From NCBI GenBank assembly GCA_963742725.1, contig CAVUMX010000004.1, positions 868,001-932,000 on the forward strand: 64,000 nucleotides of DNA, read 5' to 3'. This DNA is from CAVVAL01 sp963742725 (lineage in GTDB: Bacteria > Actinomycetota > Actinomycetes > Mycobacteriales > Cryptosporangiaceae). A model generated the notes under the pieces. That model ran no database searches and was not told where the DNA came from. It saw only the letters and a program-made list of their open reading frames with translations. Positions 39,493 through 47,866 of the stretch are shown here, one piece after another. How positions within the stretch are numbered: position 1 is the first letter of the stretch; each line of letters opens with the position of its first letter. The position numbers and the translations under genes are program-made.

Positions 39493-42039
39493 TCAGGGAG
39501 CGGCGCTGGAGTTGCCGCTCAGCTTGGTGCTGGCGATGTCGTTCGCCTTGGCCGCCGTCTCGACCTGCGCCACGGTGGAGCTCTGGCTGAGCCCGGGCAG
39601 CGTGTCGACGTTGATGGCGTACAGGGCGAACTCGTACACGTGCGGGCTGCGCGGGCACGGGCCGAAGAACTGCTGGTTCACGGCCGCGGCCCCCATCGCC
39701 TTCTGCTTGGCGCCGGCCACGTTGGGCACGTTGTACCCGCGTTGCAGCGCCTCGGGAAGGGAGGTGACGGATGCCGGGATGTCCCAGATGGTCCAGTGCT
39801 TGCCGCCGTTCGTCGTGTCGATGAACGTGATGGCCCAGCTGCGGGCGGCGTGGCCACCGGTGGTCCAGGACAGCGGCGGCGAGATGTCGTTGCCGGCACC
39901 GCCGTCCTGGGCGCACGAGAACTTGTTGGGGATCGCGCCGCCGTTGTTGTAGGCGGTGCTGGTCAGGGCGAACGGCCCGGGCCCGGGGTCGGTTCCTCCG
40001 GTGAGCTGGACGTGGAGGACCTTGGTGTTGCTGTTGTTCGGCGTGCTGTCCTTGTCACCGTTCGAGCTGGTGAGCCACAGGTGGCCGTCCGGGCTGGGCT
40101 CGACCGTGCGGAGCCGGCCGTAGGTGCCCTGGTAGTGCGAGGTCGGCGCGCTCACCGAGTCGCCGTTGATCGCCATGCGGTAGAGCCGCTCGCCGCGCAG
40201 GGCCGCCATGAAGATGACGTCCTTGACGATCGCGATGCCGCTGGGGGAGTTCGACGACACGGACCAGGTCCGCTTCGGGTTGATGAACCGCGCGTCGCTG
40301 CACGAGCCCTCACAGTTGGGCCAGCCGTAGTTGCCGCCCTTGACGATCAGGTTCAGCTCGTCCTGCGAGGAGTTGCCGAGTTCGCCTTCCCAGAGCCGTC
40401 CGCGCGAGTCGAACGCGAGTCCCTGGACGTTGCGGTGGCCGAGGCTCCACAGCGGATTGCCGGCGGTCGGGTTGTCGGACGGGATGGAGCCGTCCGGGTT
40501 GATCCGGAGGACCTTGCCGCCCTTGTTGTTCGGGTTCTGTGCGTTGGCGCCGTTCTGCGCGTCGCCGGTACCGGCGTACAGCTTGCCGTCCGGACCGAAC
40601 CGCAGCCGCCCTCCATTGTGGAACCGGTTCCGCGGGATCCCGGTCAGCAGCACCTGGTGCTCGCCGAGCGCGCCGTCCGTGTACTTCATCCGGACGATCC
40701 GGTTGTCGTTCGGCGACGTATGGTAGATGTACACCCAGTTGTCCTGGGCGAACGTCGGCGAGATCTCGAGGCCGAGGTTGCCGCCCTCGCCGCCGGTGCC
40801 GGAGCCGTTGGGCACCTTGCCGACCGTGGTCTTCTGGCCGGCGCGGGTCAGCCGGGTGACGTTGAACGTGTCACGCTCGGCGTAGAGGGCCGATCCGTCG
40901 GGCAGGAACGCGAGGCCCCACGGGACGTCCGTGCTGGTCGTGATCTGCGTGACGGTGCCCGGGTTGGTGCCGCCACCCGACGGGGCCGACGTGGTCGCCG
41001 TCGCCGCGTTGCTGGCCGGGGACACGTTGCCGACCGCGTCGTACGCCTTGGCGGTGAACGTGTAGGCGGTGCTCGGCGTCAGCCCGCCGATCGTCGCGGT
41101 GGTCGTGGTCGACTCGCCGACCTTGGTCGCGCCGCTGAAGATCTCGTACTTCGCCACGCCGACGTTGTCGGTCGACGCGTTCCACGCCAGCGACACGCTC
41201 GTGGACGTGACACCGGTCGAGCGCAGGTTCGTCGGCGCGGTCGGAGGCACCGTGTCCTCCTGCTGCGGCGGCGTCTTCACGACGACCACGTTGCTCGGCT
41301 GCGACACGTTCGGCGTCGCGTCCTTCGCGAAGACCGTGAAGTCGTACTCGGTGTTCGGCGTGAGCCCGCTGGCGGTGCCGCTGGTCTGGTTGCCGGCCAC
41401 GGACGTGACGAACTGGCCGTGCTGGTAGATGTCGTACTGGGTGACGCCGACGTTGTCGGTCGACGCGTCCCAGGCCAGGGAGACCGTGGTCGGCGTGGAA
41501 CCGGTCGAGCGCAGGTTCGTCGGCGCGGTCGGCGCCTCGGTGTCCGGCGGGCCGGTCGTCCCGTAGACCTCGAACTCGAACAGCGAGTATCCGTACGTGG
41601 TGCCGCGCGCGGTTCCGTGCATGCGGACGAACCGTCCGGTGCCGGTGACGGCGAGGTCGTCGACGCCGCCGTTGCCGGTCGTCGTCGAGAAGATGTCCGT
41701 CCAGGTGTTGCCGTCCGGTGACGTCTGGATCTTGTACGACTTGCCGTAGGCGGCCTCCCACCGGAGGATCACCTGGCTGATCCGGGCGGTCTGGCCGAGG
41801 TCGATCCGGATCCACTGTGGATCGCTGCCCTCGGCGGAGCCCCAGCGCGTGGTGGCGTTGCCGTCCACGGCCTTGGGGCCGTTGAGTGCGGTGCTCTCGT
41901 TCGATGACGTGGTGGTCGGCTTGTCGCGGGAGAGCAGCGGGTCGGCGGCATAGCTCTGGCCCGCCGCGGCGACCAGCAGTCCGCCGGCCAGCAGTAGCGA
42001 GCCGCCGAGCGCGAACGCCCGGCTGAGGGTGCGTTTCAT
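39493..42039 (-). CDS. Secreted multidomain sugar dehydrogenase: F5/8C, two FN3, glucose/sorbosone dehydrogenase, PEBP
   Basis: 848 aa. Signal peptide to AGQSYAADP. Residues about 35-160 form a discoidin/F5/8 type C carbohydrate-binding domain (GNATTRWGSAEGSDPQWIRI), then two FN3 domains (each starting PPTAPTNLRSTG-like). About 365-690 is a glucose/sorbosone dehydrogenase propeller (VPWGLAFLPDGSALYAERDT, FHNGGRLRFGPDGKLYAGTG, LGHRNVQGLAFDSRGRLWEG, YGWPNCEG). The last 150 residues are a YbhB/YbcL PEBP-type domain (GNDISPPLSWT, KHWTIWDIPAS, FGPCPRSPHVYEFALYA). The enzyme should oxidise a wall or plant sugar outside the cell with PQQ; no PQQ genes lie nearby. A second, short paralogue follows upstream with a matching promoter/operator. 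Confidence 0.92.
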   Translation of the reverse strand: MKRTLSRAFALGGSLLLAGGLLVAAAGQSYAADPLLSRDKPTTTSSNESTALNGPKAVDGNATTRWGSAEGSDPQWIRIDLGQTARISQVILRWEAAYGKSYKIQTSPDGNTWTDIFSTTTGNGGVDDLAVTGTGRFVRMHGTARGTTYGYSLFEFEVYGTTGPPDTEAPTAPTNLRSTGSTPTTVSLAWDASTDNVGVTQYDIYQHGQFVTSVAGNQTSGTASGLTPNTEYDFTVFAKDATPNVSQPSNVVVVKTPPQQEDTVPPTAPTNLRSTGVTSTSVSLAWNASTDNVGVAKYEIFSGATKVGESTTTTATIGGLTPSTAYTFTAKAYDAVGNVSPASNAATATTSAPSGGGTNPGTVTQITTSTDVPWGLAFLPDGSALYAERDTFNVTRLTRAGQKTTVGKVPNGSGTGGEGGNLGLEISPTFAQDNWVYIYHTSPNDNRIVRMKYTDGALGEHQVLLTGIPRNRFHNGGRLRFGPDGKLYAGTGDAQNGANAQNPNNKGGKVLRINPDGSIPSDNPTAGNPLWSLGHRNVQGLAFDSRGRLWEGELGNSSQDELNLIVKGGNYGWPNCEGSCSDARFINPKRTWSVSSNSPSGIAIVKDVIFMAALRGERLYRMAINGDSVSAPTSHYQGTYGRLRTVEPSPDGHLWLTSSNGDKDSTPNNSNTKVLHVQLTGGTDPGPGPFALTSTAYNNGGAIPNKFSCAQDGGAGNDISPPLSWTTGGHAARSWAITFIDTTNGGKHWTIWDIPASVTSLPEALQRGYNVPNVAGAKQKAMGAAAVNQQFFGPCPRSPHVYEFALYAINVDTLPGLSQSSTVAQVETAAKANDIASTKLSGNSSAAP

Positions 42040-42093
42040 GCGAGGTCCTCTTCTGTCGTCGCGGCGTAGGTGCTTCGGTTCATCGCCCGGAAA

Positions 42094-42152
42094 CTGTTAG
42101 GAAACCTTCCTAACAGGTCGGGATGAGATCACCGTAAGTCCGGAATTGTCAA
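42094..42152 (-). promoter_or_regulatory. Promoter and palindromic operator of the multidomain sugar dehydrogenase
   Basis: On the minus strand: TTGACA (42152-42147), an 18-bp spacer and TCTCAT (42128-42123), followed by a palindrome centred on TTAGGAAACCTTCCTAA with 10-bp arms (42094-42116). The operator sits at the expected transcription start, as for a repressor. The same arrangement precedes the second dehydrogenase. Confidence 0.65.
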
Positions 42153-42294
42153 CGGTTGTACCGGTCCAACCGGGCGAATCGGCGACCCGGAACTCGGCAG
42201 TGTTTCCGCAGGTCAGGGCCTAGGTGGGGCCGGCCGCGCGGGCCCCTTTCGCCGTTGCGTGCTTATTCGCTGGACGGAAAGTGAACGGGAGTGC

Positions 42295-42332
42295 GGTGGC
42301 ACTCTCCGGAGTGCGGTCCGGAGAGTGCCACC
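42295..42332 (-). terminator. Strong hairpin terminator of the second sugar dehydrogenase
   Basis: 16-bp perfect arms (GGTGGCACTCTCCGGA and complement) with a 6-nt loop, starting 11 bases beyond the stop codon of the minus-strand gene. Confidence 0.8.
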
Positions 42333-42343
42333 ACGGCGAGGGG

Positions 42344-43402
42344 TTACGTCAGATCGACGTGGATGATGCTGTCGTTCGAGCCGTTGCTGGTCGTCATCCA
42401 GATGTCGCCGTCGGCGGTCGGCTCGATCGAGCGGAGCCTGCCGAAGCGGCCCTGGAAGTGTGCGCGCGGCGTGCCGGTGCCGCTGCCGGAGATCGTCATC
42501 TCGTACATCCGCTGCCCGCGCAGGCAGGCCATGTAGATCACGTTCCGGACGACCGCGATCCCGCTCGGCGACGCGTCGGCGACGGCCCACGTGCGGACGG
42601 GGTTCACGTAGGCGGGGTTGTTGCATGGCCCCTCGCACTGCGGCCAGCCGTAGTTCTTGCCGGACTGGATCAGGTTCAGCTCGTCGCGCGCCGACGCGCC
42701 CAACTCGGACGCCCAGAGTCGGCGCTGCGAGTCGAAGCCGAGCCCCTGGACGTTGCGGTGCCCGTAGCTGTAGATCACCTTGCCGGGGAACGGGTTGCCC
42801 GGTGCCGGACGGCCGTCCGGGGTGAGCCGCAGGATCTTGCCGCCGAGCGAGTTCAGGTTCTGTGCGGTCGACGTGTTCTGCGCGTCGCCGGTACCCGCGT
42901 ACAGGTTGCCGTCCGGGCCGAACGTGATCCGCCCTCCATTGTGGAACCGGCTGCGGGGAATGCCGGTCACGAGCGTCTGGACGGTGCCCAGCTTGTTGTT
43001 CTCGTACTTGATCCGCACGATGCGGTTGTCGCTCGGTGACGTGTGGTAGACGTACAGCCAGTGGTCGGCCGCGAACGTCGGCGCGACCGCGAGGCCGAGC
43101 AGCCCGCCTTCGCCGCCGGTGCCGGCCACCCCGGGCACCTTGCCGATCGTGGTCTTCGCGCCGGTGGCGGTCACGCGGATCACCTGGAACGAGTCACGTT
43201 CCGCGACCAGCGCCGAGCGGTCCGGGAGGAACGCGAGCCCCCACGGGAGCCGGAGGCCGGACGTCACGGTGCGCGCCGTGCCGACCCCCAGCGTGCCGGG
43301 CGACTGCGCTGCCGGGGTCGGTGCGGCCGGGGCTGGTGCGGCGAGGGAGGCGACCAGTCCTGCGGCGAGGGCCAGCGCGAGTGAACGGGGTAACCAAGTC
43401 AT
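42344..43402 (-). CDS. Secreted glucose/sorbosone-type dehydrogenase (single domain)
   Basis: 352 aa from ATG 43402. Signal peptide (LPRSLALALAAGLVASLAAP). The rest is a single propeller: LPWGLAFLPDRSALVAERDS, FHNGGRITFGPDGNLYAGTG, YGHRNVQGLGFDSQRRLWAS, YGWPQCEGPC. It is close to the catalytic domain of the 39.5-42.0 kb protein but has none of its binding domains. The pair share an operator, so they are probably induced together to oxidise extracellular sugar. Confidence 0.92.
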   Translation of the reverse strand: MTWLPRSLALALAAGLVASLAAPAPAAPTPAAQSPGTLGVGTARTVTSGLRLPWGLAFLPDRSALVAERDSFQVIRVTATGAKTTIGKVPGVAGTGGEGGLLGLAVAPTFAADHWLYVYHTSPSDNRIVRIKYENNKLGTVQTLVTGIPRSRFHNGGRITFGPDGNLYAGTGDAQNTSTAQNLNSLGGKILRLTPDGRPAPGNPFPGKVIYSYGHRNVQGLGFDSQRRLWASELGASARDELNLIQSGKNYGWPQCEGPCNNPAYVNPVRTWAVADASPSGIAVVRNVIYMACLRGQRMYEMTISGSGTGTPRAHFQGRFGRLRSIEPTADGDIWMTTSNGSNDSIIHVDLT

Positions 43403-43766
43403 CGGATGCCTCTTTCCGGAGGGGCTACGAATCCGGGTCGACTGGTATACCGATATACCCGTTGAGGTGGTTTTGCAACATTTGCGGTAGCTCGGCCCCT
43501 CCGACCACGCCGGAGTGTGGGAACGGCGCAAGATTTGATGCGGCGGCATGGGATGCTGGAGGAACCTTCGCCACCTGCGGGTTCGTGGCTGCTTCTCGGG
43601 CTGCGGCGCGCGGTGGCGATCAGCGACAGCCGGTCGGCGGGGGCGGGGCAGGCGTGCGGGCCATACCCCGTTCCCCGCCGCCGGTGCCGGCAACCGGCGA
43701 TCGCCAGGACCGGGAATGGTCGCTGCGGGGCGCGCGGTTCACGGGGTCAGGTCGGTTCCCCATCTA
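43403..43766 (-). other. Long untranslated leader of the second sugar dehydrogenase
   Basis: About 360 bp between the predicted start of transcription (near 43785) and the ATG at 43402, without a convincing gene. Near the gene it holds the inverted repeat GGTATACCGATATACC (43444-43459, 6-bp arms), which may be a second operator or promoter element. Confidence 0.45.
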
Positions 43767-43822
43767 TTAGGAAACCTTCCTAACTGCTACGGATAAGAGC
43801 ATCCGGATGCCCGAATTGTCAA
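43767..43822 (-). promoter_or_regulatory. Promoter and palindromic operator of the second sugar dehydrogenase
   Basis: TTGACA (43822-43817), an 18-bp spacer, TCTTAT (43798-43793), then TTAGGAAACCTTCCTAA (43767-43783). The -35 box and the bases after it (TTGACAATTC), the spacing and the palindrome are the same as at 42.1 kb, while the spacer differs. Confidence 0.65.
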
Positions 43823-43915
43823 CGGTCCGGTGTGGTCTTTCGGTGCTGCCTGCTGGCATCCGTGCAGTCTGAACAGGTCGGACGGAGCGCCAAGATGGTC
43901 TGGACCACTGTGGCC

Positions 43916-44662
43916 CTACGCGGCGACCTTGTCCGCCTGACGGAAACGCTGTTGTTCCTCGCGCCGCGCGTAGACGGCGTACCCGACGAACAGCAGGCCG
44001 GCGAAAAGGAACCACTGCACCGCGTACGCCAGGTGCGGTCCTTCCTCGACCGGGGGCGCCGGGGCCGCGACGAGACCGTCCGGCGCCTCGACCTGCTCGA
44101 CGAATCCCTCGTACGTGGGCGTGTCCAGCGCCTTGCCGATCCGTCCGGTGTCGAGCTTCTTGACGGTCTCGAAGCGTCCGATCCGCGTCTCCTGCAACGG
44201 GCCTGACTCGGACTGCCGAACCCGGCCCACGACCGTCACCTCGCCGCTCGGCGGCGCGGGCACGTCCGGTGCCACCCTGGCACCGGCCGAGCTGGCGGCC
44301 ACGAAGCCGCGGACGACGAGCAGCGTCGGTCCCTCGGCGGTCGTCAGCGGGGTGAGGACGAACATGCCGGCACGGTCGCCGACCGTGCGGCCGCGGACCA
44401 GGTACTCGCTGCCGGCGTCGTAGTGGCCGGTCGCGGTGACCAGGCGGTACCCGTCCTTCTTGGCGGGGCCCTTTCCGGTGCGGAACACCTTGGCGGCCGG
44501 GACCGGTGTGGCGTTCCGCGCGGCCGTGACCCGGTCATTCTGCGCGTGCCGCTGGTCGAGCCGGTCCAGCTGCCACAGCCCCAGGTTCACGAAGACGATC
44601 GCGAGCGCGATGCATCCCGCCAGGAACAGCAGCCATTTCGGCCGGAACAGGAACCGGTACAC
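43916..44662 (-). CDS. SURF1-family protein (cytochrome c oxidase assembly)
   Basis: 248 aa with two membrane helices: N-terminal WLLFLAGCIALAIVFVNLGL and C-terminal AVQWFLFAGLLFVGYAVYAR, enclosing an extracytoplasmic domain. SURF1 signatures are GLWQLDRLDQRHAQN near the start, VRGRTVGDRAGMFVLTPL and LLVVRGFV. SURF1 proteins help insert haem a into cytochrome oxidase. The gene is single and next to an acetyltransferase gene in the opposite direction. Confidence 0.93.
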   Translation of the reverse strand: MYRFLFRPKWLLFLAGCIALAIVFVNLGLWQLDRLDQRHAQNDRVTAARNATPVPAAKVFRTGKGPAKKDGYRLVTATGHYDAGSEYLVRGRTVGDRAGMFVLTPLTTAEGPTLLVVRGFVAASSAGARVAPDVPAPPSGEVTVVGRVRQSESGPLQETRIGRFETVKKLDTGRIGKALDTPTYEGFVEQVEAPDGLVAAPAPPVEEGPHLAYAVQWFLFAGLLFVGYAVYARREEQQRFRQADKVAA

Positions 44663-44739
44663 GCCTGACGACGGTACGCGAACGCCGACGTCCCGTAGAC
44701 GCCGGGTAATTGAGTTGTCGCCGGGATCACGATTGAGAG

Positions 44740-45789
44740 ATGGACATGGACGTGCTGGCTCGTCTGGTGGCGGCGGCCGCGCCGTGGGCGGCGCGGACGG
44801 CCGTCCAGGAGCAGGCAGCGGGCCTGGCCGGCGCGCCGGTGGTGCGGCGCGCCGGTCTGGCGGCGGTCGCGCGGCCGGCGGGGGGAGTGGCGCCGGAATC
44901 CGGCGAGGTGGCGCCAGGGTCTGTGCCGGCGTGGGCCGGAGCGGCGGGGTGTGCGCCGGCGGGGGCGGGAGCGGTGGAGTGTGCGCCGGCGTGGGCCGGA
45001 GCGGTGGGGGCGCCGCCCGGCGCGGTAGCGGCGGTGCGGCAGGCCGGGGAGATCGTGGCCGTGTTCGGGGCCGACGGGTCCGGCAAGGCCGGCTTCGGAT
45101 CGGTGCTCGCCGCTCCCGGGTGCGGCGCGGACCTGGCCGACCTCTACGCGAGCGTCGCGGAGGGCTGGATCGGGGCCGGCGTCCTGACCCACACCGTGAC
45201 GGTGCCGGCGGGCGAGGCCGAGGCGGTGTGGTTCGACCTCTCGTTCGGGCGGCAGCAGGCGTACGCCATCGCCGATGTCGCGGCCATGCCGGTCCCGGAC
45301 GTCCCGGACGGCATCACCGTCACCGAGGTCGGGCCCGAGGCGCTGGCCGAGACCGCGCCGCTTACCGAACTCGTCACGCGGCACCAGGCGTTGGCGCCGG
45401 TCTTCAGCCGAGCCACTGACGCCTGGTACGCACAGCTCGCGACGGCGTGGCCCGGAGTCCTCGCCGACGACACCGTGCGGTGCTTCCTGGCCCGCCGCGA
45501 CGGCGTGCCGGCCGGCTTCCTGCTGAGTGAGTATGCGGACGGCCTCCTGGCGCCGCCCGGATCCATCGAGCTGCGGCTCGCGGCGGTCGACCCAGCGCAC
45601 CGGGGGAGCGGGGTCGGTGCCGGCCTGGCCACCGCGTTCATCGCCGACGCCCGCGCCCGCGGCGCCAGCCACGCCGTGGCCGACTGGCGGACGACGAACC
45701 TCCTGGCGTCCCGCTACTGGCCGCGCTGGGGCTTCCGTCCCGTCGCCTACCGCCTGGTCCGCACCGTGGACCTGACCCCATTCGGCTGA
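44740..45789 (+). CDS. GNAT-family acetyltransferase with N-terminal repeat insertion
   Basis: 349 aa. C-terminal residues about 195-349 are a GNAT domain (ITVTEVGPEALAETAPLTEL, RLAAVDPAHRGSGVGAGLAT, HAVADWRTTNLLASRYWPRW). Residues about 100-190 are a second, degenerate acetyltransferase-like or ligand domain (HTVTVPAGEAEAVWFDLSFG). At residues 62-91 three in-frame copies of a 10-residue unit (PAWAGAAGCA, PAGAGAVECA, PAWAGAVGAP) come from a 30-bp tandem repeat (44923-45012). An ATG two codons downstream is an alternative start. Substrate unknown. Confidence 0.82.
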   Translation: MDMDVLARLVAAAAPWAARTAVQEQAAGLAGAPVVRRAGLAAVARPAGGVAPESGEVAPGSVPAWAGAAGCAPAGAGAVECAPAWAGAVGAPPGAVAAVRQAGEIVAVFGADGSGKAGFGSVLAAPGCGADLADLYASVAEGWIGAGVLTHTVTVPAGEAEAVWFDLSFGRQQAYAIADVAAMPVPDVPDGITVTEVGPEALAETAPLTELVTRHQALAPVFSRATDAWYAQLATAWPGVLADDTVRCFLARRDGVPAGFLLSEYADGLLAPPGSIELRLAAVDPAHRGSGVGAGLATAFIADARARGASHAVADWRTTNLLASRYWPRWGFRPVAYRLVRTVDLTPFG

Positions 45790-45818
45790 CGTTCTCGCCC
45801 ACCGCGCCCACCGTTCTT

Positions 45819-45883
45819 GAACCGGACTGTTCGGAATGGCGTGCCGGAACCCGGCGCCGGATCCCCCGATAACCCCGACAGTT
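45819..45883 (+). repeat. 65-nt repeat, family B copy 1
   Basis: Starts GAACCGGACTGTTCGGA and ends CCCCGATAACCCCGACAGTT. It has the same length and the same ends as the sequence at 59653-59717 on the other strand, within cobG, while the middle differs. In one frame it reads NRTVRNGVPEPGAGSPDNPD. Here it is intergenic. Confidence 0.65.
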
Positions 45884-45895
45884 TCGCGACGCCGA

Positions 45896-46040
45896 CGGGC
45901 GGCGGCGGGCGGCGACGGCGGCGGCGGGCGACGGCGGGCGGCGGCGGGCGGCGGGCGGCGCGACGGTGGCGGGCGACGGTGGCGGGCGGCCGCGACGGTG
46001 GCGGGCGGCGGCGGCGGGCGGCGGCGGCGGGCCCCGCGCA
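45896..46040. repeat. GGC/GAC low-complexity tract
   Basis: About 145 bp built almost only of GGCGGC, GGCGAC and GGCGGGC units between the acetyltransferase and the small membrane protein. Nothing else is seen in this gap besides repeat B. Confidence 0.8.
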
Positions 46041-46050
46041 GGACGGCGGG

Positions 46051-46644
46051 TCAGGTCGAGAGGCAGGTGCCGTCGGGGAGGGCGCCGAGGACCGTGTTGT
46101 CGCTGCCGTCCGCGCCGACGTGGCCGAGGACGCACGCCGATCCGACCCGCACCCCGTACAGGACGCTGCCGGCCGGCGCGGGATCGTCACCGCCAGCGGT
46201 GCGGGCGTACGCGCGCGGGTATCCGGTCTCGACGAGCCAGTCCTGGAGTTCCTGGACGCTCGGTGGCGGGCTGTCGCCGGTCAGGCAGGGCTGCGCGGGG
46301 CAGCGTCGCATGCGCCAGTCGGCGAGTTGCTCCCGGAGGGTCCGCGCGGTCCGGTCCGCCGAGGCCCGGTCGCCCTTGCTGACCGGGGAGCGCCGGGCCA
46401 CTTCGGCAGCCAGCCGGTCGCATTTGCCGTAGCCCTCACGACCTAGCGGGTAGGCCTCGACGCAGGCGAAGCCCTGCGACCCTATCGAGCCATCCGCGAA
46501 GCCGTCGGTGACCGCTTGGGTGACGTCGGTTCCGCGGGCGACCCACACGAGCGCGAACAGGACGACGACCACCGCAGGGGAGAGGAGCCACGCCGCCGTG
46601 ACCCACATCGGCCGCCGGTTGCCGTCGCTATCGCGTAACTCCAC
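46051..46644 (-). CDS. Hypothetical membrane-anchored protein
   Basis: 197 aa with one N-terminal helix (WVTAAWLLSPAVVVVLFALVWVA) and an outside domain with five Cys (FACVEAYPLGREGYGKCDRL, RRCPAQPCLTGD, SACVLGHVGADGSD, ending TCLST) that probably form disulfides. I do not recognise a family. It reads in the same direction as the hydrolase gene upstream, with 13 bp between them. Confidence 0.7.
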   Translation of the reverse strand: MELRDSDGNRRPMWVTAAWLLSPAVVVVLFALVWVARGTDVTQAVTDGFADGSIGSQGFACVEAYPLGREGYGKCDRLAAEVARRSPVSKGDRASADRTARTLREQLADWRMRRCPAQPCLTGDSPPPSVQELQDWLVETGYPRAYARTAGGDDPAPAGSVLYGVRVGSACVLGHVGADGSDNTVLGALPDGTCLST

Positions 46645-46657
46645 GCGTTAGCTTCTA

Positions 46658-47605
46658 CTACATCGGAAGCTTGGTGTCGATCCATTCGTCGAGCCCGGCG
46701 AGCGCCGCCTTGCGTACCGGCTCGGCCGACAGCACCACGTCGTGGATGGCGCCCTCGATGCGGGCGAGCGTCACATCGGGTCCGAGCCCCGGCGACCAGC
46801 GGACGATGTGCTCCACGTTCAGGACGGCGTCCGTGCTGCGGATGCTGTCGTCCCACTCGCGGCCGTGGAAGCTCGCCGTCGAGCACTGGACGAGGACGGG
46901 CACGTCGATGGCGAGTCCGGCCTGGACGCGGCGGTGCGCGCCCCGGATGGCGGCCAGCCAGCCGGCGAGCAGCGGCACCCGCCCGACGGGCTTCCAGTCG
47001 AGGCTGAAGTTCCATTCGCCGTCGTGGTCGGCGTGCAGGCTCCGCCCGTACAGCGACGGCAGGTCGAGCGGCAGCTCGGTGTGGGGCCGGAGTCCGGCGA
47101 CGAGGCGGACGGCGTCGGCGAGCACGGTCCGGGCGAACCACGGCGCGTTCAGGTCGAAGAACGGGCTGTTCAGGTACAGGCCCTGGACGAGTCCTTCGCC
47201 GCGGTGTTCGTGCGCCCAGAGCGCGGTCGTGAGGCCGCCGGTCGAGTGGGCGTTCACGAGGAGGGTGTCGTGGCCGTCCTCGTCCCGGATGATCCGTACC
47301 GCCTCGTCGATCTCCGGGTAGTACTCGGTCACGTCGTCGCAGTAGTACGCGGTCTGGTGCTCCCTGATGCTGCGGCCGTACTTGCGCAGGTCCAGGGCGT
47401 AGAAGTCGAAGCCCCGCCGTGCGTAGTGGTCGGCGAGGTTGGTCTGGAAGAAGTAGTCCATCCAGCCGTGGACGTACAGCACGGCGCGCTTGGTCGGCTG
47501 CTCGGCGCGGCGCCGGACGAGCGTCGCAACGACCTCGCCCTCCCGGTCGTCGGGCAGCGGCAGCGTCAGCGACTCGTACGGGGCGCCCAGGACATCCGTC
47601 TCCAT
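46658..47605 (-). CDS. Alpha/beta hydrolase (lysophospholipase-like)
   Basis: 315 aa from ATG 47605; a longer frame to 47701 would run into the riboswitch and is rejected. Oxyanion strand AVLYVHGWMDYFFQ, a lid-type segment YARRGFDFYALDLRKYGRS, nucleophile Ser in LVNAHSTGGLTTALWA, late catalytic Asp/His region ending EGAIHDVVLSAEP. It matches serine aminopeptidase S33/monoglyceride-lipase-like enzymes. No export signal. Confidence 0.88.
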   Translation of the reverse strand: METDVLGAPYESLTLPLPDDREGEVVATLVRRRAEQPTKRAVLYVHGWMDYFFQTNLADHYARRGFDFYALDLRKYGRSIREHQTAYYCDDVTEYYPEIDEAVRIIRDEDGHDTLLVNAHSTGGLTTALWAHEHRGEGLVQGLYLNSPFFDLNAPWFARTVLADAVRLVAGLRPHTELPLDLPSLYGRSLHADHDGEWNFSLDWKPVGRVPLLAGWLAAIRGAHRRVQAGLAIDVPVLVQCSTASFHGREWDDSIRSTDAVLNVEHIVRWSPGLGPDVTLARIEGAIHDVVLSAEPVRKAALAGLDEWIDTKLPM

Positions 47606-47674
47606 GGGTACGAGTGTCGGGGGTCCGGCGGTTACCGGCCAGTAAGTGTGGGATCGGTCACGCACTGTTCTTTG

Positions 47675-47840
47675 ACGGTGCGCCGCGCGGTGATGGAGCA
47701 TGGCGCCCGGAACGGCAGTGAAGGAAGCCGGTGTGAATCCGGCGCGGTCCCGCCACTGTCACCGGGGAGGACGACCCAGCGAGCGTCGATCCGGGAGCCA
47801 GGAACTTCGGCCGTTCCATCCGCCAACTGTGGGCGAGGAC
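47675..47840 (+). ncRNA. Cobalamin riboswitch 1
   Basis: Conserved core in order: GGAAGCCGGTGTGAATCCGG, GCGGTCCCGCCACTGTCACC (B12 box GCCACTG), GGGGAGGACGACC and GGGAGCCAGGAA. It leads into the chelatase-cobO-cobB-cobL-cobM operon starting at 47867. High adenosylcobalamin should switch the operon off, by masking the ribosome site GGAAAGGA near 47847 or by termination. Confidence 0.93.
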
Positions 47841-47866
47841 ACCCACGGAAAGGACCTGCGCCACCC

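Noticed and set aside
43460..43740. Several 80-120 codon frames in the dehydrogenase leader
   Set aside because: Arg/Pro-rich products with no ribosome site; they are GC-driven open frames.
47606..47701. Upstream start of the alpha/beta hydrolase
   Set aside because: It would translate antisense to the cobalamin riboswitch; the family pattern begins at METDVLGAPYESL.
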